DNA of 40,494 nt from Parvularia atlantis (taxonomy: Eukaryota; Opisthokonta; Rotosphaerida), in the NCBI GenBank assembly GCA_943704415.1, contig CALSCO010002234.1:1-40494 (forward strand). Direction: 5' to 3'. A program made the position numbers and the translations under genes. This document shows positions 1 to 9,666 of this stretch, one piece after another. Below the pieces are notes generated by a model that saw nothing but the letters and a program-made list of their open reading frames with translations, did no database searches and was not told the origin of the DNA. The first letter of the stretch is position 1; each line of letters begins with the position of its first letter.

Positions 1-68
<68 letters not shown>
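1..68. repeat. (TG)n dinucleotide microsatellite at window edge
   Basis: An uninterrupted TG tract of about 34 units opens the window and probably extends beyond it. It lies just past the stop proposed for the BRCT gene at 107, on that gene's downstream side. Similar tracts elsewhere in the window sit inside introns, so this one could also be intronic or 3' flanking sequence. Confidence 0.95.
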
Positions 69-69
<1 letters not shown>

Positions 70-106
70 ACGCGTGCCGCTGTGTGAGTTGCTGCACACG
101 GCCTGC

Positions 107-2453
107 TCAGCAGCAGCGCGCCTTGCCGCTGTTGAGCTCCGCCAGGATCTTGAGGTCGACCCGGAGGCGCTGCGCCGCGTCGTCAGCCACCAGCAAAGCC
201 AGTCGCACAAGCACGCACTCTGGGCGCGGCGAACACCATGCCGGAAAAGAGCATCGTGCCCTTGCCGCCCGCGCCTTGCAGGCCCGTTCGCGCCCGTTTG
301 AGCGACGTCTGCAGCGAGACGCCGTGCTCGGCCTCGAAGCCAGGGTCGCTGAACGGGAACACGTTCACGACTGCGCGGGCCGTCAACCGCACAAGCTGGT
401 CGCGGGCACGCGCACGCACACTCGCTCTTGCAGCCGTTCAGGGCCCAGTCGACCGACAGCAGCACGAGGCCGCGGCTGATCGCCGCGAGAAACTCGGTCG
501 ACAGGTCGCCCTGCGCAGGCGCTCAACCGCGCGACTCGTGGCGCAGCCGGATGCACACCTTCCGGCAAATGACGTGCGTTGAGCTGTAGACCGACTTTGT
601 GCGGATGTCTGACGGCAGCTACACGAGCGCACAGAGGATCAATCCGCGCAACGCGTAGGCAGTACAGCGCACCGCCGTGCGTAGGGTCTGCACGTGCGAG
701 ACTGTGCGCAGGTCAACGCAGCCAAAGACATCGCGCTTGCGAGACGGGTGCCGTCGCTGGCTGCGCGTGTCGTCGACGTCCTGCTCGCGTGCTCGCGTCA
801 GCCGCGCCACCATCACGACTGCGCGCGGCGCACCGCGTGGCCGTCGTGGTCGTTGTCGTTGTCGTCGTCGTTCCTCGCATCGTGGTCGCGGTCGTGATCG
901 CTGGACGTCTGCGCCAAGCGGTCGTGCGGCGCGTCCGCATCGCGCTGGTCATTGTCGTTGTCGTCGCCGTGGTCAAACGTCGACAGGCCGTCGGCCACGT
1001 CGGTCTCTGCCGTGCGTGTGTGAGAAACCCCGGTGTCGCCAGCGCCGACGCACGCTCTCGCGCGAGTTTGCGCTTGCCGCGGCGCGCAGACGTCAGGCGC
1101 TTGTTCTGCCGGTGCAGGTGTAGCAGGCACGACGACAGCGCGGGGATGATTGGGCACAGCGCGGTGCTAAGCGCTTCGCGTCAGCGGCAACCAGCGCAAG
1201 TCGTGCACCAGCAGCACCTGTGCCGCTTGCCCTGCACCGGCACAAACTCGCCGCGCATGACGCTGTCGACCAGCCACAGGTGGTTCACGCGCTCGACGTG
1301 GCTCGCGACCGCCCGCACGTACTTGTCGCCCGAGGCCCTGCGCGACGCATCAGCGCACCAACGCGCCACGGGACAGCGCGCACTCGGCGCAGACGAGGAC
1401 GTGCGCCTTGCGGAGGTCGAGGTCGGACGGCGCCGTCCCGCCGAGGCGCTGTGCGCGGCACGTGAGGCTTTGTGCACCGTCGTCGTCGCGCGCGTGCGGC
1501 CGGCAAGCGCACGTGCACGAGCTGGCGCAGGTCCTTGCGCTCGCGGCCGCGGTAGTTGGTGAAGCAGACGGTCTTTTCGCACGGCTTGACCTGGCGTGGC
1601 GTGCGGGTGAGCCGGGCTGGAAAGCGTTCCCAGGCACGCGCACTTCTTGCGCGCCCACCAGCTGCATGTCGCCCAGGGCCGGCATGTTGTCCACGTCTGC
1701 GCGGCGCGTGAGTAGCGGGAGCGCGGACACGCGCGCGCACCGAGCAGCGGTGGGAGGTACTGCGCGGCCTCCAGCAGCGGCAGACGCTGGTCGTGCCTGA
1801 TGCTGTTGAGCACCCACGACGGCGTCACAAAGTCGACGTGCGCGTCGAGCTTCTGGGCCGGGAAGTGAGCGGGCAAGCGGGCACGGGTAGGGGCGCACGC
1901 GGCACCATGAGCGACGGCGCGACGGCGCGCGTGACGACGTGCGTAAGCGCCTCGTGCCGCGTCGTCTTGTACACGCGCCCACCGTGCTGGCGGATCATGC
2001 GCCGGAGCGAGACGTGCTTGCGGCGGGCGGCGTGAGCGGTCTTGGGCGGGCTGTGATGCGCGAGCGCACCTCGTCGGCAGGCAGGTCGTCCTGCAGGCAG
2101 AAGGCGAGCCCCTGCAGCAGCTGGCTGGTGACGGCCTCGCTGCCGTCGCCGGGCTCGTCCTGCGACTGCGACGACGAGGCCGCGGTGATGCGGCGCACGA
2201 GGTCGGGCGGCGGGCCGATCTCGCCTGTGCGCACGTCGCGCTGCTTCGGGAGGTACTGCGCGCCGCAGCAGTTCAGGCACGCATCGCAGGGCCAGCCCCC
2301 CCGACCTCGCCCTCGGGCAGCAGCCGGCGATCCTGGTACGACTCGCGGACCCAGTCGTGGCTGACGACGTGGATGCGGTCGCGCGAGGCGCGGCGCACGA
2401 TGTCCTCGTACTTGTCCTGGCCGCGCGCGCGCCGTGAGCGACGCCGCACGACC

Positions 2454-2524
<71 letters not shown>

Positions 2525-3159
2525 GCACCGACGTGATCAGCTCGGTCACGATGTGCGAGTAGGACGCGTCGATGGCGGCCGCGTCGTAGCCCACGCGCCC
2601 GCCAAACTCCTCGATTGCGGCGATGATCGCGAGGGCGTCGTGCGCGCGGTCGGGCGACCACTGCGTCGCGCGCGCGCGGTCAGCCCGTCATGCCTCCGCG
2701 CACACGGGAGACGCAGCACACGCGCCTCGGCCATGAACGCGATCACGCCGCTGAAGAGCTGCGCCAGGTCGGGCGAGAAGAGCTCGGGCGGGAGGCGGCG
2801 GCCGCAGCGCAGTGAGCGGCGCACCCACTCGGGCTTGCACATCGGGGCGCTCAGCACGCGTGCACACGGGCCCCGGCTGCTGCTGCTGCGCGCACCGACA
2901 CGGCCGCATCCGACAGCTGCGAGGCCGCGCCGGCGACGACGACCGTCGCGACCGGGTCGAAGAAGAGCGTCACGCGCCCGCCGCCGCGCTCAATCAGGCG
3001 CTCGAGCTGCAGCAACGCGTTGGCGTCCGGCCATCGCGTCGGCCACCCGCGCACCTGCTCGCGCTCGTCGGCGAGCAGGCGGCTGTGGTCGAGGTAGACG
3101 ACGTCGCCAGCAAAGACGCCGGGCGATGGCGCAGGCGCAGGTGCAGGTGCATCGTCCAT
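107..3159 (-). CDS. Multi-BRCT-domain scaffold protein (TopBP1/PTIP/Brc1-like)
   Basis: Likely a nuclear DNA-damage scaffold that binds phosphoproteins. The start at 3159 opens with MDDAPAPAPAPSPG and then the first BRCT. At least five BRCT units are visible by their conserved Trp helix: KPEWVRRSLRCGRRLP (~2830), SHDWVRESYQDRRLLPEGE (~2350), TPSWVLNSIRHDQRLP (~1820), VNHLWLVDSVMRGEF (~1260) and LLSVDWALNGCKSE (~440). A linker around 850-1050 is rich in Asp, Asn and His and follows a basic stretch that may be a nuclear signal. After the fifth BRCT come EHGVSLQTSLKRAR and LFSGMVF, the usual opening of the final BRCT in PTIP/MDC1-type tandems, but the frame stops at 107 soon after. Either that domain is truncated, or a GC-AG intron carries it past the window edge. 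Introns are short (for example 49 nt near 395-440); one holds a (GT)n tract. The exon joins between about 620 and 720 are not resolved. Family assignment is firm, the orthologue is not. Confidence 0.8.
2417..2528 (-). repeat. 112-nt intron filled by a (GT)n/(GC)n tract
   Basis: This intron of the BRCT gene reads on the sense strand GTGCGCGC, then a long GT run (plus strand (CA)n, about 2457-2510), and ends GCGCGGCCAG. It separates the exon ending ...IVTELITS from the exon starting DKYEDIVRR, within the second BRCT. It is about twice the length of its neighbours, apparently because the microsatellite expanded. Confidence 0.85.
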
Positions 3160-3193
3160 CGTCGCGCGCGAGAACAACACAACAACTGAGGCA

Positions 3194-6100
3194 TCACGCG
3201 GAGCGTGGCTGCTCGTCCAGCCCGTCGGCGTCCGCGGGCACATTCACGTTGACGGCGATGCGGCCGCTGTTGATGCGCGCGTTGGCGTCTGCACCGGACG
3301 GCCGTCAGTGCACGGGTGCACAGAAAGGTGCAGGCAGCACGCACCGCGCGAGAGCTCCGCCAGCAGCGAGTCGTCGCTGTCGTCAAACATCTCGTCGTCC
3401 TCGCCCTCCTGGTCTATCGTATCGTCGCCGGTGAGGCTCTCACTCGAGCGCGTCACGACGTCCTGCGCACGGCGCGCGCGGGTGAGGCGCGTGCGCCAAC
3501 GTGCACCCGACGCGCACCTCGAGCGACTTGTGGTGCGTGAGTGCAGTGAGCACGGTCGAGTCCATCGGCAGCACCGACTTGCGCCGGATGCGCGGGTACT
3601 CGGGCGTCTCGGGGTCGAATTGCGGCGTCTGGTGCAGCTCGCCGTCCTGCGCGGCGCGGGGGGCCTCAGCGCGCGGCGGCGTGGCTGCAGTAAGCGCGGC
3701 GGGGGCGCACCTTGTCCAGGAACGCGCCGCGGTCGAGTTCGCCGCTGTCGGCATCGGTGTCCTCCACGCCCGGGCGGAACAGCTGCGTGCCGCGGATGCA
3801 CGGTTGTCGTCAGTACAAACGCCATTGAAGCTGCGGCGAGGACGTGCCTCACGCTCGGGATGGGATAACCGGCCGGTGCGGCGGGCGTTGCTGAGCGCGA
3901 GACGCTCAAGGCGGCGCCAGGCCTCCTCACGGTCTTTCCTTTGCCTCCGCTCCCTGCGCGCGCCGCCGCGCCAGGGTGAGCCCACACCTTTCCCAGCAGT
4001 AGCGGTCGCGTACTGCAATCGCGACGCGCGGTAGTGTCGTGTGCACTCGTCAAAGAGGTGCGGGTTGACCTCGAGGAACATGCGCAGGGCGTTGAACACG
4101 AGGCCGTGGATGGTCCTGCGCGTGTGCACCGTGAGCAGGCGGCGTGCTCGTCCGGGGGCGGCGCGCACGCACCGGTTCCAGTGCGACTTGCTCGTCTGGT
4201 ACAGCGCTGGGAAGACGATCGGCAGGATCACGTCGACGTTCTCGCTGATCATCTGGAAGATGTACGTGTTGTTCCAGAAGTAGAGCGCGCGCTCGGCGAC
4301 CTGCGCGTGCCGTGCACGCCTGAGCCTCGCACGTCGGGCATGCGCGGGCGCGGGTCGCTTACCTGGAAGTGCGGGCTGGCGACGCACTTGGCCACCTGCT
4401 GGAACAGGGGCACCTGGATCCGCTTGAACTCGTTGATCGAGACGATGTCGAGGATCTCTTCCAGCTCGGTCAGGAACATGACCTCCTTGGGGCTGTTGGT
4501 CTTCGGCCAGTACTTGAGCAGGCCGGTGATGACCTGCGCAGCGCTTGAGCCCTCGGTTGCGGGCACGCGGTGCGCGGCCGCGCGGCGCACCTCCTCACTC
4601 AGCGACACGTCCTTCTCGATGAACTGGATCACGCAGTACGCGAGCGAGCCGTGGTAGGTCGACAGCGACTTGCTCTTGTGCAGCGGCACAAGCACGTGCG
4701 TGAGGAACGTGGTGTGCTCCTCCTTGAGCGGGAGGGCAAAGCCGTTGATGATCGAGCCGAGAATCTCGAGCAGCTCGTTGATGCCGTTGTGGCGCTCTGC
4801 GGGCGGCGTGAGCGCGCGGCCAGGGCACGCGGGCCGGGCGACCGCACGCACCCGTCTCGTAGACGTACTGGTAGAAGATCTCATTGATCGCCTTGCGGAT
4901 GAACGGGCGCAGGCTGAGGAACTTGCCGTAGATCCGGTGCAGCGTCGTCTTGAGGTAGTCGCGCTCGCGCGGGTCCTCGACGTCAAACAGCTCCAGCAGC
5001 TGTCGTGCCGCCGTCAGCGGCACCGTCCCTGTGGCATCGCGACGCACGCGCACCGACACGATGAACTTCTGGTCGATGCACTTGATCGCGTTGCGCGCGT
5101 TGAACTCGGGCGACTCGAGGAAGCGGTGGAAGACCTCGTACACGAGCTGCAGGTGCGGCCACGCGGGTTCCTGCACGGGTGTGGTGTGCGCACGGGTCAG
5201 CGAGCCGCGCCACGCGCAGGCCGGCGCATGCGGCGCGCGTGCCAGCACGGGCTCGTCCTCCTCCGGGTCGTACGCGTCGCCGGACGGGTTCACGGGGGGC
5301 GGCAGCGAGCGGAAGAGGTTCTTGGCAAACTGCACACGGACAAGTGAGCCTCCTGCGCGCACCGCGTGGATGCCCGCGCGCTGCACACCATCCGCGTCAC
5401 GGCCGTGTAAATGTCGTCCGTGATCACGCCGCGGTTGGTCGAGATGTACTCGGCCAGCTCCTGCAGGTTCTGCCGCTTGATCTCCTTGCCCTGGCGCGCG
5501 GGCGTCAGGCTGTGCGCGTGGGCAGCGCGGGCGGCCCGCCAGCGCACCCGCAGCGCCGAGAGCGGGTCGGAAAAGTCAAACAGGATGCACGCCTGGTCGA
5601 GCTTCTGCACAAGGAGGTCGTGCCAGTGCTCGCGGCCGACGTCTGCCACACAAACCGAGCATCTCAGCGCCAGGCGCGCACGCACAGCGGCACGCACCCT
5701 TGAACGCGGGCAGCTTCTCGATCTCGGCCGCGTCGGTCACCTGGAAGCGCGACGAGAGCGAGCGCCGCGGCCCCTTGTCAACCGTGGGGATCTTGGTGTC
5801 GAGCTTGAGCCGGAGGATGCTCGAGTTCTTCATCGACTCCTGCGCGGCCGCGCCGTGGTCAGGCCAGCCGCAGGTGGTGCACGGTGCGCGCGGCCGTGCC
5901 TTGCTGCGCAGGCCCCCGCTCGGCGGGCTTGAGAGCTGCGGCGTGCCCGGGCTGCTCCGTAGCGGGCTGTCGGTGGGCTGGGCCGGCGCCGCCTCGGCGT
6001 GCGGCGACGTGGCCGCGAGGGCCGGCTCGGCGGCCGCTGCTGGCCTCGACGTGGTCACTGCAACGGCCGGTGGTGGCGCCGCTGCGGGACGCGCGTGTGA

Positions 6101-6460
6101 GGCGCGTTGCGAAACGGCGCGTGCAGGTGGCGGCACGCACGCGCCGCTGATCGGCCGGCGTCTGCGTCGCGCGCGGGCGACGCCGAGGGCGACGGGCTCG
6201 GCGCGGGCGACGCCGCGCTGCTGCCGCTGTGCGCCGCGTCCTTGCTCGCCTTGTCCTCCTTGGACCGGCCGAGGAACTGCGGGCGCGACGCGTGCGTGCG
6301 GGATTGCGAGACGGCGTGCGTGTTTTTTTTTTTTTTTTTTGCGCGCGCGTGTGTGTGCGTGTGTGGGTGTGCGTGTGTTTGTGGGAGGGAGCGGGCCGGT
6401 GCCGTGTGAGCCGCACGCGCGCGCCTCGCACGCAGGCGGCGTCGCGCGCACCCGCAGCAT
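3194..6460 (-). CDS. PPP2R5: PP2A B56 (B') regulatory subunit
   Basis: Regulatory subunit that directs the PP2A holoenzyme to substrates with LxxIxE-type motifs. The HEAT-like core follows human B56 almost block by block: [12 protein letters not shown] (~5600), [30 protein letters not shown] (~5130), [34 protein letters not shown] (~4930), [20 protein letters not shown] (~4770), [16 protein letters not shown] (~4500), [31 protein letters not shown] (~4270) and [20 protein letters not shown] (~4100). The start at 6460 is inferred: ATG CTG CGG ends a 9-nt first exon, joined over a 175-nt intron to [12 protein letters not shown]. An Ala/Ser/Pro-rich N-terminal arm precedes the core. The C-terminal arm has the usual charged helix ([13 protein letters not shown]), then an acidic tail with [11 protein letters not shown]. 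Introns are numerous and mostly 45-75 nt. The stop lies 34 bp before the BRCT gene start. Confidence 0.95.
6277..6451 (-). repeat. Intron 1 of the B56 gene with an 18-nt homopolymer
   Basis: On the plus strand T18 runs 6323-6340; on the sense strand this is A18 preceded by a CA-rich stretch. The intron borders are GTGCGCGC and CGCCCGCAG. At 175 nt it is among the longest introns in the window, apparently because of the simple-sequence expansion. Confidence 0.7.
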
Positions 6461-6547
6461 GGGGCAGGACGCAAGTTGCGAGCAACAATCAATATGTACG
6501 GCCAACCGTTGGCTCTCAATGGCCAACTGTACAGTATGCAGCGTCGT

Positions 6548-7302
6548 TCACCTCTCGCGTAGGTTGAAGTTGACGCGCCCCTCGCGCCCGCCCAGCGCCA
6601 TCCGCACCGCCGCCGGCGCCGTGCCCGCGTCGATGCCCGGCACGCCGTGCACGATCGAGCGCGCGCGCCCGCCAAAGACGAGTACGTCGCCGCTCGCGAG
6701 GGCCACCGTGCGCAGCGGCGCCTTGCGGCTCCACGACCGCTTGAACGCAAAGTGGCCCGTGTCGCCGAGCGAGATTGACACGACCGCGCCGCTCGCCTCG
6801 GCCTCGTCGTGCATGTCGAGGCGCGCCGCGGGCGGGTAGAAGTTGACCATGCACCTGCCCCGCAGCCGCACGGTGCCGCGGCGTGAGCGGACCGCTGCAC
6901 CGCGTCGAGCGTGCATGCACGCACTGGTCCGGCACAAACGTCGCGCCGACGTCGCTCAGCGCCATCGCGTCCTCGAGCGCGGCGTGGGCCGTGCGCACGA
7001 CGAGCGGCGGGATCGGCGTGGCGACGGCGTGGGCGTGTGCGCGCGCGTCCCACGTCCGCCCCACACACAGCATGTGCACGTTGTGCGCCTGCGTGCGCGT
7101 GCGCGGGGCGCCGTTCGGCCGTCAGCGTCCTCGGTGCGTGGCTCGTGCCCGATGTCGCGTGCACCTTCTCGTTGCGGCACCGCGCCGCGTCCTCGAGCAC
7201 GCCCAGCTCGACCGCGCAGCGCGCCAACTCGACCTGCTGCACCTCGCCCAGGCGCGCCGGGAAGAGCACGATGCCCTTGGCGAGCACGCGAGGCTCAGAC
7301 AT
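6548..7302 (-). CDS. AlkB-family Fe(II)/2-oxoglutarate dioxygenase
   Basis: Oxidative demethylase of alkylated bases (DNA or RNA). There are three exons. The first starts MSEPRVLAKGIVLFP. The second carries the substrate-lid region (HMLCVGRTWDAR, DVGATFVPDQ). The third carries the double-stranded beta-helix core: MVNFYPPAARLDMHDEAEA, VVSISLGDTGHF, LASGDVLVFGGRAR, VHGVPGI and GRVNFNLR. The distal iron-binding His is in VHGV, and the 2-oxoglutarate arginine pair is in the final GRVNFNLR. The proximal motif reads H-D-E where most family members have H-x-D, so the acidic iron ligand may be Glu. Its length and motif order suit bacterial-type AlkB/ALKBH1 rather than ALKBH5/FTO. The start codon faces that of the OB-fold gene across only 12 bp. 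Which ALKBH subfamily it belongs to is unknown. Confidence 0.88.
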
Positions 7303-7314
7303 CGATCAACGAAA
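7303..7314. promoter_or_regulatory. 12-bp gap between two divergent start codons
   Basis: Only CGATCAACGAAA lies between the AlkB ATG (minus, 7300-7302) and the OB-fold gene ATG (plus, 7315-7317). Any shared promoter must overlap the coding regions or the 5' leaders must be almost absent. No TATA-like box is visible. Confidence 0.6.
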
Positions 7315-9614
7315 ATGCTCGCGGCGCTCGGTGGCGCAACGGCCGAGCTCGCGCGGGCCATCGCCGCGGGCGCCACGCCGCCGCAGCGCAGCGCCGCGTG
7401 GGGCTGGACGGCCGCGCGTCTCGTCGACGTCCTGGCCAAGTGCCCCGCGGGCGCGACTGAGGCGATGGCGGCGGCCGAGCTGCAGCTGCTGTGGCTGGCG
7501 CAGGGCCCGGTGCGCCACCTGCCGCCTCTGGCGCGCGCGCACCGGCTGACCCTGCGCGCACGCCCGTGCAGAGCGTCCTGCGCGACGGCGGCTACACGAC
7601 GGTTGACGCGCTGCCTGTGGCGGCGGCGAGCGCGACCGATGCGCGGCTCGAGCTGCGCGTCGTCGGCACACGCACGCTCAACGGGACTACGACGACCGTG
7701 CTTGCCGTGGCCGACGAGTCGAGCGAGCGCCGGCTCGAGATGTACCTGCCGCCGCGCATGGCCTGGCTGCTCGCAGACGAGGGCCGCCCGCGCCTGCTCG
7801 AGACGCCGCAGCTGCGCGTGCGCATCGCCCGCGCGCGCCTGAGCATGCCGACGGCGCCGGGCCAGACGCCGACGCGACTTGTGCGGCCCGCCCGCACTCT
7901 CTCGCGCACGCCCTCCTCACGCACGCACGCACGCATGCGCGTGATGGCTCAGGCACCGACCGAGCTCGCCGTGCTGCTGCTGGACCGCGGCGCGGCGGCG
8001 CACCGCGCGTTCCTCGAGCGCGACTTTGCGCCGTCGACGAGCACGCTCGCGGCGGCGTGGCGCACGGCGTCGGGGCCCGAGGCGGAGGCGGAGACGCAGC
8101 ACGCGCACGTGCGCGCGAAGGTGCTCGCCGTCGAGGCACAGCGGGCCGGGGCGGCGGTTGTGCGCGTGCAGGACGAGGACGACGCGCAGGCCGACCTAGT
8201 GCTGGCGGACGGGCTGGGCGACCTCGCGACGCTGATGGCCGAGGTGGTCTCGTTGCTTGTGGCATGCGTACGCGTTGCTGACGGCGACGCGCCCAGGGCG
8301 ACCTGCTTGCGATCGTCGCGCCGTTCATGCGCTCGCCGCGCGAGCTGCTTGTCGGGTCGCTGACCGTGCTGTTTGTAGTGTCGGGGGCGGCCGTCGAGGT
8401 GCACGCCCGCTTGTGCGTGCCGTCGTGCATGACCGCAGCGACGCAGGAGACGATCCCGCTCAGCCAGCACCCGGCCGCACCCGCTGCTGCGTCGCTGCGC
8501 GCGACCGTGCCGCTCAACGCGAAGGGCGCGCTCGACTGCCGCCAGCTGCAGGCGCCCGTCGGCCTCGTCGACCTGCGCCCCGCCATGGTGAACGTGACGC
8601 TGATGGCCGCCGTGCGCCGCGTCGACGTGGGCGAGGACGAGGGCGGTGCGGCGGTCTTCCGCGTCGAGCTCGAGGACGGCACGGGCGCGGCGACGGTGCT
8701 GCTGCCGCTGGACGGTACGCACGGGCCCGCTCGTGGCGTTGGCGCACAGCTGACACGCTCTCCCGCAGAGCCGCAGCCGGCGGCCGGGACGCTTGCGCAC
8801 GCGCCGCGGCGGTGGCACGCGGGCCACGTCGTGCTGCTGGAGCAGGTCGCCGTCAGCCGCGCGGGCGTCACGCGGGGCCAGGGCCGCGTCGTGAACGTGT
8901 CGATCCTGCAGGGCACGGCGCAGGCGCGCGGCCTTTTCACGGCGATGTCGGTGCTGCCGGTGCGCCCGCCCGTGCGTGGCTTCACCAAGGCTTGCCTGAC
9001 GCACGGCTCAGGATGCGCTGGCCGATCGCCAGTCGGTGCTGTGCGACGTGACGATTGTGGACGTGACGCCGCGTGCGCCCGAGAACGCAGGCGGCTCGCA
9101 GGCGCGCAAGCGGATGCGCGTCGACGCGGGCCTGCAGCGCGTGCACGCGTTGTGCCTGCGGCCGGTGCAGCCTGCGGCTGACGAGACGCTGTTCCGCTGC
9201 GCGCACTGCCGGCACGACGCCGTCGCGAGCAGCGAGACGGCCCTGGCGTTCGACGCGGATGTGCACTTGAGCGACGGCCAGACGGTCGTGCGCGCGGCGT
9301 GCCTCAGTGGGTGCGTTGGTGCGTGCTGCGCCGACGAGTGCGCGCTGCTGACGTGCGGGTGCAGGGCACTGGCGCAGTTGCTCGACATGCTCCCGAGCCA
9401 GTTTGCGCACACGGACGACGGCGCGCAGGAGCGGCTGCTCGCGTCGCTGCGCGGGCGGCGCGCGCGGGTGCTGCTGTGCCGCGCGTCGGCCGCGGCTTGG
9501 CGCGTCGACAGCGCGAGCATGCTCGTGGGCGACGCCGCCCCTGCCGTCACCGCAGCGGACGCCGAGCTCGCCGAGCTGCACGCGCTCGCGGCCGAGATGT
9601 CGCAGGGCGAGTAA
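7315..9614 (+). CDS. Multi-OB-fold single-strand DNA-binding protein, RPA70-C-like
   Basis: Probably binds single-stranded DNA in repair, meiosis or telomere work. An N-terminal helical stretch is followed by several OB-like units: TTTVLAVADESSERRLEMYL (~7690), ADLVLADGLGDLATLMAE then GDLLAIVAPFM (~8200-8330), FRVELEDGTGAATVLLPLD then WHAGHVVLLEQVAVS (~8650-8860), and a C-terminal OB with a zinc ribbon (LFRCAHCRHD, then LSGCVGACC, ~9190-9330). The ribbon is followed by ALAQLLDMLP and RARVLLCRASAAAWRVDSA, the pattern of the RPA70 C-terminal fold. Introns are 40-65 nt and each has a CTGAC, CTCAC or ATGAC element near the acceptor; the last, ending just before DALADRQSV, is only 40 nt. The order of domains does not match canonical RPA70. 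MEIOB, SHLD2, RADX or POT1-like proteins are alternatives I cannot separate by eye. Confidence 0.6.
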
Positions 9615-9666
9615 CAGCGTCTTTGGCACATGGTTGTACAACAAGAAGCGGGCAGCGCGCGCGCGC

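Noticed and set aside
579-1562. Long plus-strand reading frame with Val-rich stretch
   Set aside because: It is the antisense of the Asp/His-rich linker of the BRCT gene; no domain, and the minus strand has conserved BRCT motifs.
2373-3434. 353-codon plus-strand frame with poly-His-Thr
   Set aside because: The His-Thr run is translation of an intronic (CA)n microsatellite; the rest is Arg-rich antisense of BRCT exons.
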